DNA from: Pseudomonadota bacterium
GTDB lineage: Bacteria; Pseudomonadota; Alphaproteobacteria; Micavibrionales; CSBR16-224
Direction: 5' to 3'
Assembly: GCA_013285465.1 (NCBI GenBank)
Contig: CP053449.1
Coordinates: 1,363,540 to 1,427,539 of the forward strand
Length of the DNA: 64,000 nucleotides
A model generated the notes under the pieces. It was not told the DNA's origin. It worked only from the letters and a program-made list of their open reading frames with translations, and ran no database searches. Below, piece by piece: positions 20,602 to 28,960 of the stretch. Position 1 is the stretch's first letter. Each line of letters starts with the position of its first letter. The position numbers and the translations under genes were made by a program.

Positions 20602-20630
20602 ATTATATCATTTTTTCACCCGAGAAAAGT
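20602..20630 (-). promoter_or_regulatory. probable promoter of the polyamine operon
   Basis: A perfect -10 box TATAAT (20602-20607, minus strand) preceded by TGA lies just upstream of the leader; the matching -35 (ACTTTT, 20625-20630) is poor. It would give a leader of about 270 nt. Confidence 0.5.
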
Positions 20631-20770
20631 AAAAAATCATATCCGGAAAAAATATTTTTTTATCACTTGCACGCCTCGCGTTAATAAAGTAGAAAAGTAT
20701 ATAGGATAATATATTTAAGGTTGTTAAAAAATATACAGGATATCCATTTGATAAAGACAAGGTATCTGTT

Positions 20771-21130
20771 TTGAAAGTTCTTATTGTTGATGATGATAAT
20801 ATGATCCTTGAGATCATGGCAAAGACTCTGACCGCCGCCGGATATAACGTCATAAAAAGCGGTGACGGCAATGATGCTTTGGTACAATTACAGTCTCAAA
20901 ACTTTGACATTGTCGTGACCGATAACGTCATGCCGCACGGTGGGTCAGCCCCCATTGCCGCCTATATCCGTACGGAGGATCCGCGACTGCCCCTGCTGGT
21001 TGTCAGCAGCGGTATGCCGGATACCGCGCTGGAAACGGATAATATCCTCTACAAACCTTTCAAAAGGCGGGAGCTTCTCGAAGCCGTCAGGCAAACGCTG
21101 GAACAGGCCGGGCGCATTCTGCCGCCGTAA
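20771..21130 (+). CDS. single-domain response-regulator receiver protein
   Basis: 119 residues, a bare CheY-like receiver without output domain. Acidic pocket D7-D9, phosphoacceptor D51 in VVTDNVMP, Ser79/80 and the conserved K95 in YKPF are all in place. The start is TTG with an AAGG site about 10 bases upstream. The upstream region is very AT-rich; TTGCAC followed 17 bases later by TAGAAA is a possible promoter. It diverges from the polyamine operon. No kinase lies nearby, so its partner is unknown. Confidence 0.85.
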   Translation: MKVLIVDDDNMILEIMAKTLTAAGYNVIKSGDGNDALVQLQSQNFDIVVTDNVMPHGGSAPIAAYIRTEDPRLPLLVVSSGMPDTALETDNILYKPFKRRELLEAVRQTLEQAGRILPP

Positions 21131-21133
21131 AAC

Positions 21134-21940
21134 TCAGGCACCGTGGAATGTCTTCCAGATTTCCATGCCGACAATCACCGCCGCAATCAGCAAAGTAAAA
21201 ACAGCAAAAAAGCGCTGCATCTTCTTCCCGTCAAATTTTCCCGCTATTTTTGTCGCGACCCAGATACCGCTAAATGTCGCCGCAAAAAAGATTGCCAACA
21301 TTGGAAATTGCAGATCAATCCCCGCCTGCAAATCACCGACAAAGCCGAGCAGTGATTTCAGGGCAATGATCATCAGGGATGCCCCGACAGCCTCTTTCAT
21401 CGGCATACCGATAAACAGCACCAGCGCAGGAATAATCAGAAAACCGCCCCCTGCTCCCAGAATCCCCGTCACCATGCCGACAATTGCCCCTTCCGCAACA
21501 AGGAGTGTGACAGGATGTGTCGCCTCTTTCGGCGGGGTCATCTTGCGGCTGTTGCGCAGCATCATCACAGCGGCAACAATCATCAAAATCGCAAACAGCA
21601 CCATAATCGCCATATCCTTGCCCAATACGACAGGCGCGGAGATCAACGGATCGGGAATGGCGGGCATCAAAAACGCGCGCGTCAAATAAACCGCCACGAC
21701 AGACGGTATCGCAAAGGTCACCGCGGCGCGCACATTCACAAGACCTTGCCGATAATAACGCAACGCGCCAAAAGCCGCCGCCGCACCGACAATCAGCAAC
21801 GAATAGCCTGTGGCCGTCACCGGCGGCACACCCATCAGGTAAACCAGAATCGGCACGGTCAGGATTGATCCGCCGCCGCCCAGACTCCCCAGCGTCAGCC
21901 CCATAATAAAGGCCGCCATATATCCGAAAATTTCTGCCAT
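21134..21940 (-). CDS. TauE/SafE-family sulfite or sulfonate exporter
   Basis: 268 residues with about seven or eight hydrophobic helices. The two family half-repeats are visible, each with a glycine-rich loop: LGSLGGGGSILTVPILVYLMG near the N-terminus and ILGAGGGFLIIPALVLFIGM in the middle. Family members move sulfur-containing anions or C2 compounds across the inner membrane, but the substrate cannot be predicted here. It converges with the receiver gene with only 3 bases between stops. Confidence 0.85.
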   Translation of the reverse strand: MAEIFGYMAAFIMGLTLGSLGGGGSILTVPILVYLMGVPPVTATGYSLLIVGAAAAFGALRYYRQGLVNVRAAVTFAIPSVVAVYLTRAFLMPAIPDPLISAPVVLGKDMAIMVLFAILMIVAAVMMLRNSRKMTPPKEATHPVTLLVAEGAIVGMVTGILGAGGGFLIIPALVLFIGMPMKEAVGASLMIIALKSLLGFVGDLQAGIDLQFPMLAIFFAATFSGIWVATKIAGKFDGKKMQRFFAVFTLLIAAVIVGMEIWKTFHGA

Positions 21941-22022
21941 TCTTTTCCTTTTCGCCGTCTTTCTTTATGAGGCGGCTATCATATGACGGCATTTTCCCTC
22001 TATACTGCCCCTATGGACCGCC

Positions 22023-22700
22023 ATGGAAGTGACCTTAAACAAGACAGCAGAAACGAGCAAGACACAGATGCCAAGCCTTTTTGAAAAAATGCAGACCAAA
22101 GCCGCCGCGTTCAAGCAAGAACTGGAAGATGAAATCGAAGAGGGCAAAGAAAAATTTCTTTATACCGTCGAGGAGAAAAAAGTGCGCTTTCAACAGGCCG
22201 CACTGGAACAGCAAAAAGAGTGGCGCACCGGTATCCTGCATTATCTGCGGCAGGCCAAGATCATCTATATCATTACCGCTCCTTTTATCTATGCCGTCGC
22301 CGTGCCGCTTATCTTGCTGGACGTGCTGGCAACGCTGTATCAGCTGGTCTGCTTTACCGCCTACGGCATTCCAAAAGTAAAACGGGCGGATTATGTAGTG
22401 ATTGACCGCCAATATCTGGCCTATCTGAATCTGATTGAAAAACTGAACTGCATCTATTGCGGTTACGGCAACGGCGTGCTGGCCTATGTGGGCGAGATTG
22501 CCGCCCGTACCGAGCAATTCTGGTGCCCGATCAAACATTCCCGCCTGCCGAAAAACCCGCATAACCGCTATGCCGCATTCCTGAATTACGGCGACGCCGA
22601 AAATTACGCCGAAAAGCTGGAAAACATGCGCGACAAATGCCGCGCCTGTCAAGAAACAGGTGACGGCTGCCCAACGATACCAACGAAGAAGAAAGAGTAG
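22023..22700 (+). CDS. conserved cysteine-rich membrane-associated protein of unknown function
   Basis: 225 residues. Residues 15-75 form a charged, probably coiled helix; residues about 80-118 are hydrophobic (IIYIITAPFIYAVAVPLILL, then a second segment). The C-terminal half has CIYCGYGNG, a lone Cys in FWCPIK, CRAC and a final Cys in DGCP, a pattern suited to binding metal. I recall this CIYCGYGNG type as a widespread uncharacterised proteobacterial protein but know no function. It starts weakly (no clear binding site) and is followed 6 bases later by a DUF3592-like gene, probably an operon. Confidence 0.6.
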   Translation: MEVTLNKTAETSKTQMPSLFEKMQTKAAAFKQELEDEIEEGKEKFLYTVEEKKVRFQQAALEQQKEWRTGILHYLRQAKIIYIITAPFIYAVAVPLILLDVLATLYQLVCFTAYGIPKVKRADYVVIDRQYLAYLNLIEKLNCIYCGYGNGVLAYVGEIAARTEQFWCPIKHSRLPKNPHNRYAAFLNYGDAENYAEKLENMRDKCRACQETGDGCPTIPTKKKE

Positions 22701-22706
22701 CCCATC

Positions 22707-23558
22707 ATGTCTTTTGTTCCCCTTATTGTCGGCAGCATTTTTTTTGCCCTCGGCCTGAATATGGCGCTGCATTTTTACAGATTTCGCAAAAGCGCAACGC
22801 GTATCTATGGCCGCGTCATGGCGATTGAAAAATACGTCTCCGAAACCCGTATGGACGGACGCAGAACGTCACAGGTTTTCTTTCGCCCCATCGTGGAATA
22901 TGTGCTGGATGGCGAAACACGCAAAACCACAGGATCTTCAGTTAATGAAATCCGTCACAAACTCGAACAGACCGTTCCCGTGCTGATCCGCCGCTCCGAG
23001 GATGGACAGCAGGTGCAAGCCATACTGGATGACGGATTATCCGCACTCATCGGTTATCTGATTGCCTTTGCAGGGCTGGGCGCGCTGGGCGTTTATGTTT
23101 TTCATGCCGATGGCTCTATCATCGCCGCGGCTGTTCTGCCTGCGGCTCTTGCCGCTATCGGTTTCGGCATTTCCAGCGCCTTTCTTAAATTCAAGGGCTT
23201 TCTTGGTGCGATACAAAAAGACAGCACACCGCATAAAAATGCCGAGATCATCGACACCGCAGAGGCATATCGCAAGGAAGTCAGCTCTCACGGCTTCTGG
23301 GGCGCGATTATCGCCTTCAGTTTTATGGCACTAAGCCTTGTCATTGTCTTTTTCGGCTATAGCGGTCTGCCCGCCGATGCGCGGGAGATGATGAATAATG
23401 ATTTCGGCGCGTTCTGGACGCAGCTGACAAGCGGCAAAATGCCCAGCAGCTGGACAGACAAGTTACTGCTACTTGGCATCGGCCTGTTCTTTTTCCTCGC
23501 CTCCCTGCGCTCCGTCTATTACGTCCGCAAAAAATACGGTGCCTTGCTGACGCGTTAG
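22707..23558 (+). CDS. DUF3592-like membrane protein
   Basis: 283 residues. An N-terminal helix (residues 3-22) is followed by a soluble segment typical of DUF3592 (ATRIYGRVMAIEK, FFRPIVEYVLDGETRKTTG, VPVLIRRSEDGQQVQAIL), then three or four further helices and a C-terminal helix with the basic end RKKYGALLTR. The function is not known. It probably forms an operon with the preceding cysteine-rich gene. Confidence 0.6.
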   Translation: MSFVPLIVGSIFFALGLNMALHFYRFRKSATRIYGRVMAIEKYVSETRMDGRRTSQVFFRPIVEYVLDGETRKTTGSSVNEIRHKLEQTVPVLIRRSEDGQQVQAILDDGLSALIGYLIAFAGLGALGVYVFHADGSIIAAAVLPAALAAIGFGISSAFLKFKGFLGAIQKDSTPHKNAEIIDTAEAYRKEVSSHGFWGAIIAFSFMALSLVIVFFGYSGLPADAREMMNNDFGAFWTQLTSGKMPSSWTDKLLLLGIGLFFFLASLRSVYYVRKKYGALLTR

Positions 23559-23608
23559 CATCGCAATGTTTTTCATCTATAATGATGGAATAAAGTGCTT
23601 GATTTTAA

Positions 23609-23683
23609 TGGTGCTGCTGGGGAGGATTGAACTCCCGACCTCACCCTTACCAAGGGTGCGCTCTACCACTGAGCTACAGCAGC
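23609..23683 (-). tRNA. tRNA-Thr (anticodon GGT)
   Basis: The minus strand folds into a full cloverleaf: acceptor GCTGCTG paired with CAGCAGC, anticodon stem CACCC/GGGTG around loop TTGGTAA (anticodon GGT), a T-arm with GTTCAATC, and an encoded CCA end. The anticodon reads ACC and ACU threonine codons. Confidence 0.96.
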
Positions 23684-23696
23684 GCTGTGGTCTTTC

Positions 23697-23725
23697 TATA
23701 TAGACGCGCTTTTGCGGCGATGCAA
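23697..23725 (-). promoter_or_regulatory. promoter of tRNA-Thr
   Basis: TTGCAT (23720-23725) and TATATA (23697-23702) on the minus strand are 17 bases apart, ending 13 bases before the tRNA 5' end. Confidence 0.65.
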
Positions 23726-23774
23726 GTCAAATCTTGTCTTGACCTTACGGCGCGGCAATTCTAATCTTTTTTTC

Positions 23775-23924
23775 ATGTCCGACAAAAAGGAAAAACAGCG
23801 AGAACGCGCCGAAAAACGCGAAGCCGCCCTGCGCGCCAATTTGCAACGCCGCAAACAACAGGCGCGTGCGCGAAGCAGCGAAGAAACAACACCGCCGAAG
23901 CAAAAACCGCAAGGAGACGACTAA
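23775..23924 (+). CDS. small basic protein of unknown function
   Basis: 49 residues beginning [16 protein letters not shown], very rich in Arg, Lys, Glu and Gln, without Cys or hydrophobic segments. Short proteins of this style (an [16 protein letters not shown]-like core) recur in alphaproteobacteria without known function. The frame is open upstream, but this ATG gives the typical start. It ends one base before the dcd start, so the two are probably cotranslated. Confidence 0.6.
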   Translation: MSDKKEKQRERAEKREAALRANLQRRKQQARARSSEETTPPKQKPQGDD

Positions 23925-23925
23925 G

Positions 23926-24480
23926 ATGCCGATTATGCCCGATAGCTGGATTCGCGAACAATCCCTGAATAACGGAATGATTACGCCCTTTTCGGAAAAA
24001 CTGAGCAAAGACGGCGTCATTTCCTACGGTCTGTCGTCATACGGCTATGACTGCCGCCTGTCCGATGAATTTATGATCTTTACCAATGTCGATAACGCCA
24101 TTGTTGACCCCAAGGAATTCAACCCCAACAGCTTTGTCGAGCGCAAGACCGATGTCTGCGTTATCCCGCCGAACAGCTTTGTGCTGTGCCGCACCGTCGA
24201 AACCTTTAAAGTTCCGCGCGATGTGCTGGTTGTCTGCCTTGGCAAAAGCACCTATGCCCGCTGCGGCTTGATCGTCAACGTCACCCCGCTGGAGCCGGAA
24301 TGGGAAGGTCAGGTCACACTGGAAATCTCCAACACCACCCCCCTGCCCGCAAAGGTCTACGCAAATGAAGGCATCGCGCAATTTTTGTTCTTCAAGGGTG
24401 AAACACCCTGCGAAATCTCCTATGCCGACCGTCAGGGCAAATATATGGGGCAAAGCGGCGTCACATTGCCGCGCATGTAA
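23926..24480 (+). CDS. dcd: dCTP deaminase
   Basis: 184 residues from [11 protein letters not shown], with an AAGGAGA site 8 bases upstream. The enzyme deaminates dCTP to dUTP, feeding dTTP synthesis through dUTPase and ThyA. The conserved core is visible: [11 protein letters not shown] (35-45), the substrate loop [10 protein letters not shown] (106-115) and [10 protein letters not shown] (119-128), which carries the catalytic glutamate, followed by [12 protein letters not shown]. An in-frame upstream extension is ignored because it overlaps the small basic gene. Confidence 0.95.
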   Translation: MPIMPDSWIREQSLNNGMITPFSEKLSKDGVISYGLSSYGYDCRLSDEFMIFTNVDNAIVDPKEFNPNSFVERKTDVCVIPPNSFVLCRTVETFKVPRDVLVVCLGKSTYARCGLIVNVTPLEPEWEGQVTLEISNTTPLPAKVYANEGIAQFLFFKGETPCEISYADRQGKYMGQSGVTLPRM

Positions 24481-24517
24481 TCCCTGATTTGCGGTTAAGA
24501 CGGCATTAACCCGCCCC

Positions 24518-24543
24518 ATGCTACAATTATGTCAATGTAGCAT
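24518..24543. repeat. inverted repeat upstream of the DHH phosphoesterase gene
   Basis: Perfect 8-bp arms ATGCTACA and TGTAGCAT are separated by 10 bases and lie 18 bases before the start codon. A second shorter inverted repeat (GGTTAA/TTAACC, 24493-24511) is just upstream. They could be repressor operators or a 5' mRNA hairpin; no T-run follows. Confidence 0.4.
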
Positions 24544-24561
24544 AAGGGTGGGAGTATCACT

Positions 24562-25653
24562 ATGTCCGCAAGCAAAGACCCGAAACCGCTGGTCATCGTT
24601 TATCATGCCGATTGCATTGACGGCGCGGCCTGTGCCTGGGGGGTCTCCAAAGCATGGGGCGTGGATACCAAAACCGATCATAACGTTACCTATATCCCCT
24701 ATGGCCATCACGACACCGAAGAAGCGGAGCGCAAAATACACGCCGCGCTGAAACCTGATTCCGAACTGTATTTCGTAGATGTCGCGCCCAATCCCGGCCT
24801 GCTGGATGACTTGATGACACCCGGCCCGGACGGAAAGGCCAAAACCGAGGCCATACATATCATGGATCATCATAAAAGCGCCGTTGCCATGCTGAAAGAT
24901 TACGCGCCGCCGGAAACAACGGGCAACGCACCCAAGCTGGAAATGCTGATTGACGAAAGCAAAACCTCCGCCGCACGTATGGTCTGGGAACATGTGATGC
25001 CCGATGAGCCCGTGCCGCCCGTGCTGGACGTCATCAATTTGATGGATGGCGATGCCGCAGGATTAACGACTCCGATGGATTTTGCCGCCGCCGCATTGAT
25101 TGACACCCGCGATATCAGCAATATTGACCGCGCCCTGATTGCCTTGCGCGGATTGGCAAAACTGACCTTCAACGATATGGCGAAAAAGGGCAAATTCATT
25201 GCCGCCGACCAGAACACGAAAATCAACAAACTGCTGGCCAATGCGCAATTCGTCACCATGCAAATCCTGCCCGATACTGATCCGATTGCCGTCCCCGTCG
25301 TGAATGGCGATGTCAAACAATTCGGCCGTCAGGTATCGGAACGCTTGGTATCGCTAGGAAAACAGACGGGATCAGGCGTGGCCTTTGCATGGTTTATGCA
25401 GAAAAACGGCAGCATCAGTATGAGTATTCGTACCGACGGCTCCCCCGATGCACAATTAATCGCCGACCATCTGAAACAGACCATGGGCGTCACCGGAGGC
25501 GGTCATGCCGGCGCAGGCGCGGTACATTTTTCATCCTTGTTTGAATTTTCGCGGCAAATGCCGTTCCATATGCCGCAGCAGACAACGCAAGAAGCCGCCA
25601 TCAACAGAAAGCCGTTGCCGCCTGCAATCGATCCCGGCAAATATCTGCACTGA
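24562..25653 (+). CDS. DHH-family phosphoesterase
   Basis: 363 residues. The DHH superfamily layout is visible: HADCIDGAACAW (15-26), VDVAP (72-76), DHH (102-104), a linker, and a DHHA1-type end with GGGHAGAGA (312-320). Such enzymes cleave phosphodiester bonds in oligonucleotides, cyclic dinucleotides or similar substrates using manganese. It is more like stand-alone DHH proteins than RecJ (present at 28961-30820). The substrate is unknown. The stop directly abuts that of glmS on the other strand. Confidence 0.8.
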   Translation: MSASKDPKPLVIVYHADCIDGAACAWGVSKAWGVDTKTDHNVTYIPYGHHDTEEAERKIHAALKPDSELYFVDVAPNPGLLDDLMTPGPDGKAKTEAIHIMDHHKSAVAMLKDYAPPETTGNAPKLEMLIDESKTSAARMVWEHVMPDEPVPPVLDVINLMDGDAAGLTTPMDFAAAALIDTRDISNIDRALIALRGLAKLTFNDMAKKGKFIAADQNTKINKLLANAQFVTMQILPDTDPIAVPVVNGDVKQFGRQVSERLVSLGKQTGSGVAFAWFMQKNGSISMSIRTDGSPDAQLIADHLKQTMGVTGGGHAGAGAVHFSSLFEFSRQMPFHMPQQTTQEAAINRKPLPPAIDPGKYLH

Positions 25654-27483
25654 TTACTCGACAGTCACACTTTTCGCCAGATTACGCGGCTGGTCAACAT
25701 CCGTGCCTTTTTCAACAGCGGTATGATAAGCCAATAGCTGTACGGGAATTGTATAAAGGATCGGCGCAACAAATTCATCCGCCTCCGGCAGTGTAATCGT
25801 CCATGTCGCAATATCCTTCATTGCCGCACAACCACGCGCATCAGACAGCAGCAGCACTTTACCGCCGCGCGCCACGACTTCCTCGGCATTGGAGGCGGTT
25901 TTTTCAAACAGCGCATCATAAGGGGCAACGACAATCACCGGCACATCTTCATCAATCAAGGCGATGGGTCCGTGTTTCATTTCCCCTGCCGCATAGCCTT
26001 CGGCATGGATATAGGAAATTTCTTTCAGTTTCAGCGCACCTTCCAGCGCAATCGGGTAAGATGCACCGCGTCCCAGATACAGCACATCACGCGCCTTGGC
26101 AATTTCACGGCTCAGGCTTTTAATGGCCTTATCATGGTTCAAAACCTCGGCAACAGCCGCAGGCAGATGGCGCAACGCATCAGCCAGACGCATTTCCTCT
26201 TCCTGCGTAATGGTTTTCCGCTCCTGCGCCAGTGCCAGCGTAATACAGGCCAGTGTTGTCAGCTGCGTTGTAAATGCCTTGGTCGAGGCCACACCGATTT
26301 CCGGCCCGGCCAGCGTTCGCATCACATGATGGGATTCCCGCTCGATCGTGCTTTCCACCGTGTTCAGGATGGAAATCACGCTTTGCTTTTGCGATTTGCA
26401 GTAACGCAATGCCTCCAGCGTATCCAGCGTTTCCCCTGACTGGGAGATAAACAGCGCCGCGCCGCCTTCGGGCATCGGCGGGGTACGGTAACGGAATTCC
26501 GAGGCCACATCCACTTCCACCGGCAGCCGTGCCAATTGTTCCAGCCAGTATTTCGCGACCAATCCCGCATAATAGGCCGTACCGCAAGCGCTGACCGTCA
26601 AACGCGGCGTATCCTTCAACACATCCATGATATCGGCGGGAATAGTGATATGCCCCGTTGCGGGATGCATAAAGGTCGTCAGCGTCTCACCGATCACTGC
26701 GGGCTGCTCGTAAATTTCCTTCAGCATGAAATGCTTGTATTTTCCCTTGCCCGTCAACGCACCTGACAAGGTGGTTTCCCGCACTTCACGGTTAATTTCT
26801 TTGCCGTCGCAGGTTTTGATGACAGCCCCTGCCCCTGTCATTTCGACGCGGTCGCCGTCTTCCAGAAAACAGATTTTATTCGTCATCGGCGCCAATGCAT
26901 AAGCATCAGATGCCAGATACATTTCACCGTCACCGTAGCCAACCACCAGCGGCGTGCCCTGACGCGCCCCGAACATAAAATCGTTCTCACCTGTAAAAAG
27001 CATCGCGACGGAGAACGCCCCTTCCAGCCTGTCCATACAATCATTGGCGGCTTGTAAAACCGTACGCCCCTGCTTGATGTAATGTGTTACCAGATGCGCA
27101 ATCACTTCCGTATCGGTTTCTGTCGTAAAACGGCATTGGCTTTGCTCCAGCTCTGCTTTCAGCTCCTTATAATTCTCGATAATGCCGTTATGCACCACGG
27201 CAACCAGATCCGTTGCATGCGGATGCGCGTTATTTTCCGTCGGCATGCCATGCGTCGCCCAGCGCGTATGGCCGATGCCGATTGACCCCGGCAGCGGATC
27301 ATTGGCGATTTTATCGGATAAATTCACCAATTTGCCTTCCGCACGGCGGCGGGTAATCTGCCCGTCAATCAGCGTAGCAACACCCGCGCTGTCATAGCCG
27401 CGATATTCCAGACGCTTCAAACCTTCCACAAGGCGTTCCGCCGCATTTTGCTCTTTTCCGACAATGCCGACAATTCCACACAT
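25654..27483 (-). CDS. glmS: glutamine-fructose-6-phosphate aminotransferase (isomerizing)
   Basis: 609 residues, the family length. GlmS makes glucosamine-6-phosphate from fructose-6-phosphate and glutamine, the first step to UDP-GlcNAc for peptidoglycan and LPS. The N-terminal nucleophile Cys2 (MCGIVGIVG), the glutaminase HTRWATHG motif, two SIS domains (FISQSGETLDTLEALR; YLGRGASYPIALEGALKLKE) and the C-terminal PRNLAKSVTVE are intact. It follows glmU by 3 bases. No glmS ribozyme is expected or seen here. Confidence 0.98.
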   Translation of the reverse strand: MCGIVGIVGKEQNAAERLVEGLKRLEYRGYDSAGVATLIDGQITRRRAEGKLVNLSDKIANDPLPGSIGIGHTRWATHGMPTENNAHPHATDLVAVVHNGIIENYKELKAELEQSQCRFTTETDTEVIAHLVTHYIKQGRTVLQAANDCMDRLEGAFSVAMLFTGENDFMFGARQGTPLVVGYGDGEMYLASDAYALAPMTNKICFLEDGDRVEMTGAGAVIKTCDGKEINREVRETTLSGALTGKGKYKHFMLKEIYEQPAVIGETLTTFMHPATGHITIPADIMDVLKDTPRLTVSACGTAYYAGLVAKYWLEQLARLPVEVDVASEFRYRTPPMPEGGAALFISQSGETLDTLEALRYCKSQKQSVISILNTVESTIERESHHVMRTLAGPEIGVASTKAFTTQLTTLACITLALAQERKTITQEEEMRLADALRHLPAAVAEVLNHDKAIKSLSREIAKARDVLYLGRGASYPIALEGALKLKEISYIHAEGYAAGEMKHGPIALIDEDVPVIVVAPYDALFEKTASNAEEVVARGGKVLLLSDARGCAAMKDIATWTITLPEADEFVAPILYTIPVQLLAYHTAVEKGTDVDQPRNLAKSVTVE

Positions 27484-27486
27484 GGC

Positions 27487-28833
27487 TTAGACTCCCTGTT
27501 CTTTCTCTTTACGTTTCTTGTCTCTGAATTTTTTCGCCCATTCCGCACGGATCAGTGTTTTCGCACGCGTCACCGCCAAGCCGTCAGCCGGAACCGTGCC
27601 GGAAACCGCACTGCCTGCCCCGACATAAGCGCCAGCACCAACCGTCACGGGCGCAATCAGCGAGGAATTCGAGCCGATAAAGGCGCCTGCGCCAATCACG
27701 GTTTTATATTTCAGGAAACCGTCATAATTGCAGGTAATCGTCCCCGCGCCGATATTCGCCTCCGCACCGATTTCCACATCGCCCAGATAAGACAGATGCG
27801 AGGCTTTCGCGCCCTTGCCGATCACGGCTTTTTTGGTTTCAACGAAATTACCGATTTTGGCATTCTCGCCAATATCGCTGCCGGGGCGAATACGGGCAAA
27901 GGGCCCGATTTTCGCGCCGCTGCGAATAATACAATCCTCCAGATGGCTAAAGGGTAAAATCTCCGCACCGCTTTCAATCGTCACGCCGCGTCCGAAGACA
28001 ACATTCGCACCGATCGTGACGTCATGGCCTATTTCGGTATCAAAACAGAACATCACCGTGTCAGGGTCTTGTAATGTGACGCCGTTTTCCATCGCCTTTT
28101 TCCGCAGGCGGTTCTGCAGCAGTTTTTCCACCCGCGCCAGATCTTCACGGGAATTAATCCCTGCCATGTCCTCTTCCGGAATTTCAATGAAGCGCGTTGC
28201 CAGATTATCCGCACGGGCAATTTCCGGCAGATGGGTGACGTAATATTCCCCCTGCACATTGTCATTGCTAAGCTTTTCCAGCCAGCCAAACAGATGCCGT
28301 CCATCCGCGCACATAATGCCGCCGTTACACAGCGTGATCTTGCGCTGCTCCTCCGTACAATCCTTATATTCGACGATGCGGTCGAGGATATCGTCCTTTT
28401 CAACCACCATACGGCCATACATGCCCGGATCATCCGGCAGCATGGCGGAAAAGACCAGCCCCGTATCGGGATGGGCGCGGCGCGCCTTGACCAGTTTTTC
28501 GATGCTTTCCGGCGTAATCAACGGCGAGTCTCCGAACAGGATGACAACATCTCCGTCAAAACCGTCCAGATATTGGCGCGTCGGCTTGACCGCACCGCCC
28601 GTACCGTTCGGCACGTCCTGTACGGCAACATCATGCGGCTGTACCGCCTGTGCCAGCGCGTCCATATCCTTGCCGACAACCACAACCAGTTTTTCAGGGT
28701 TCAAGGCATTTGCCGCATCAATCACGTGCTGCACCATCGGCTGACCTGCAACCGCATGGAGAGGTTTGGGCAAATCGGATTTCATCCGCGAGCCTTTTCC
28801 GGCCGCCAGAATAATACATGCGAGTTTTTGCAT
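27487..28833 (-). CDS. glmU: bifunctional GlcNAc-1-P uridyltransferase / glucosamine-1-P acetyltransferase
   Basis: 448 residues. The N-terminal pyrophosphorylase domain shows LAAGKGSRMKSDLPKPLH and FGDSPLI; the C-terminal left-handed beta helix (from about 250) carries hexapeptide repeats and the acetyltransferase block FVETKKAVIGKGAKASHLSYLG. GlmU completes UDP-GlcNAc synthesis. The usual QxxxLGTxHA loop reads VPNGTGGAV here, a mild deviation. The C-terminus is basic (KKFRDKKRKEKEQGV). Confidence 0.96.
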   Translation of the reverse strand: MQKLACIILAAGKGSRMKSDLPKPLHAVAGQPMVQHVIDAANALNPEKLVVVVGKDMDALAQAVQPHDVAVQDVPNGTGGAVKPTRQYLDGFDGDVVILFGDSPLITPESIEKLVKARRAHPDTGLVFSAMLPDDPGMYGRMVVEKDDILDRIVEYKDCTEEQRKITLCNGGIMCADGRHLFGWLEKLSNDNVQGEYYVTHLPEIARADNLATRFIEIPEEDMAGINSREDLARVEKLLQNRLRKKAMENGVTLQDPDTVMFCFDTEIGHDVTIGANVVFGRGVTIESGAEILPFSHLEDCIIRSGAKIGPFARIRPGSDIGENAKIGNFVETKKAVIGKGAKASHLSYLGDVEIGAEANIGAGTITCNYDGFLKYKTVIGAGAFIGSNSSLIAPVTVGAGAYVGAGSAVSGTVPADGLAVTRAKTLIRAEWAKKFRDKKRKEKEQGV

Positions 28834-28960
28834 TGGCTAAATCAGTCTTTCTTCTTTGTCCTGCAATAAGGGATTGTGCGTCCCTTGCCTTTCACCATGC
28901 CAACCCAGCGCAAAAAGCGCAAATCACAGTTTGTTGCAAAACATTACAAGGGAGGGCGTT

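Noticed and set aside
20334-20603. Open frame of 89 codons on the minus strand in the decarboxylase leader
   Set aside because: It coincides with the structured leader, has no binding site, and its codons follow the stems rather than a protein-like pattern. A leader peptide cannot be fully excluded.
25640-25660. Possible overlap or fusion between the DHH gene and glmS
   Set aside because: The genes are convergent and their stop codons merely abut; both proteins have normal ends.
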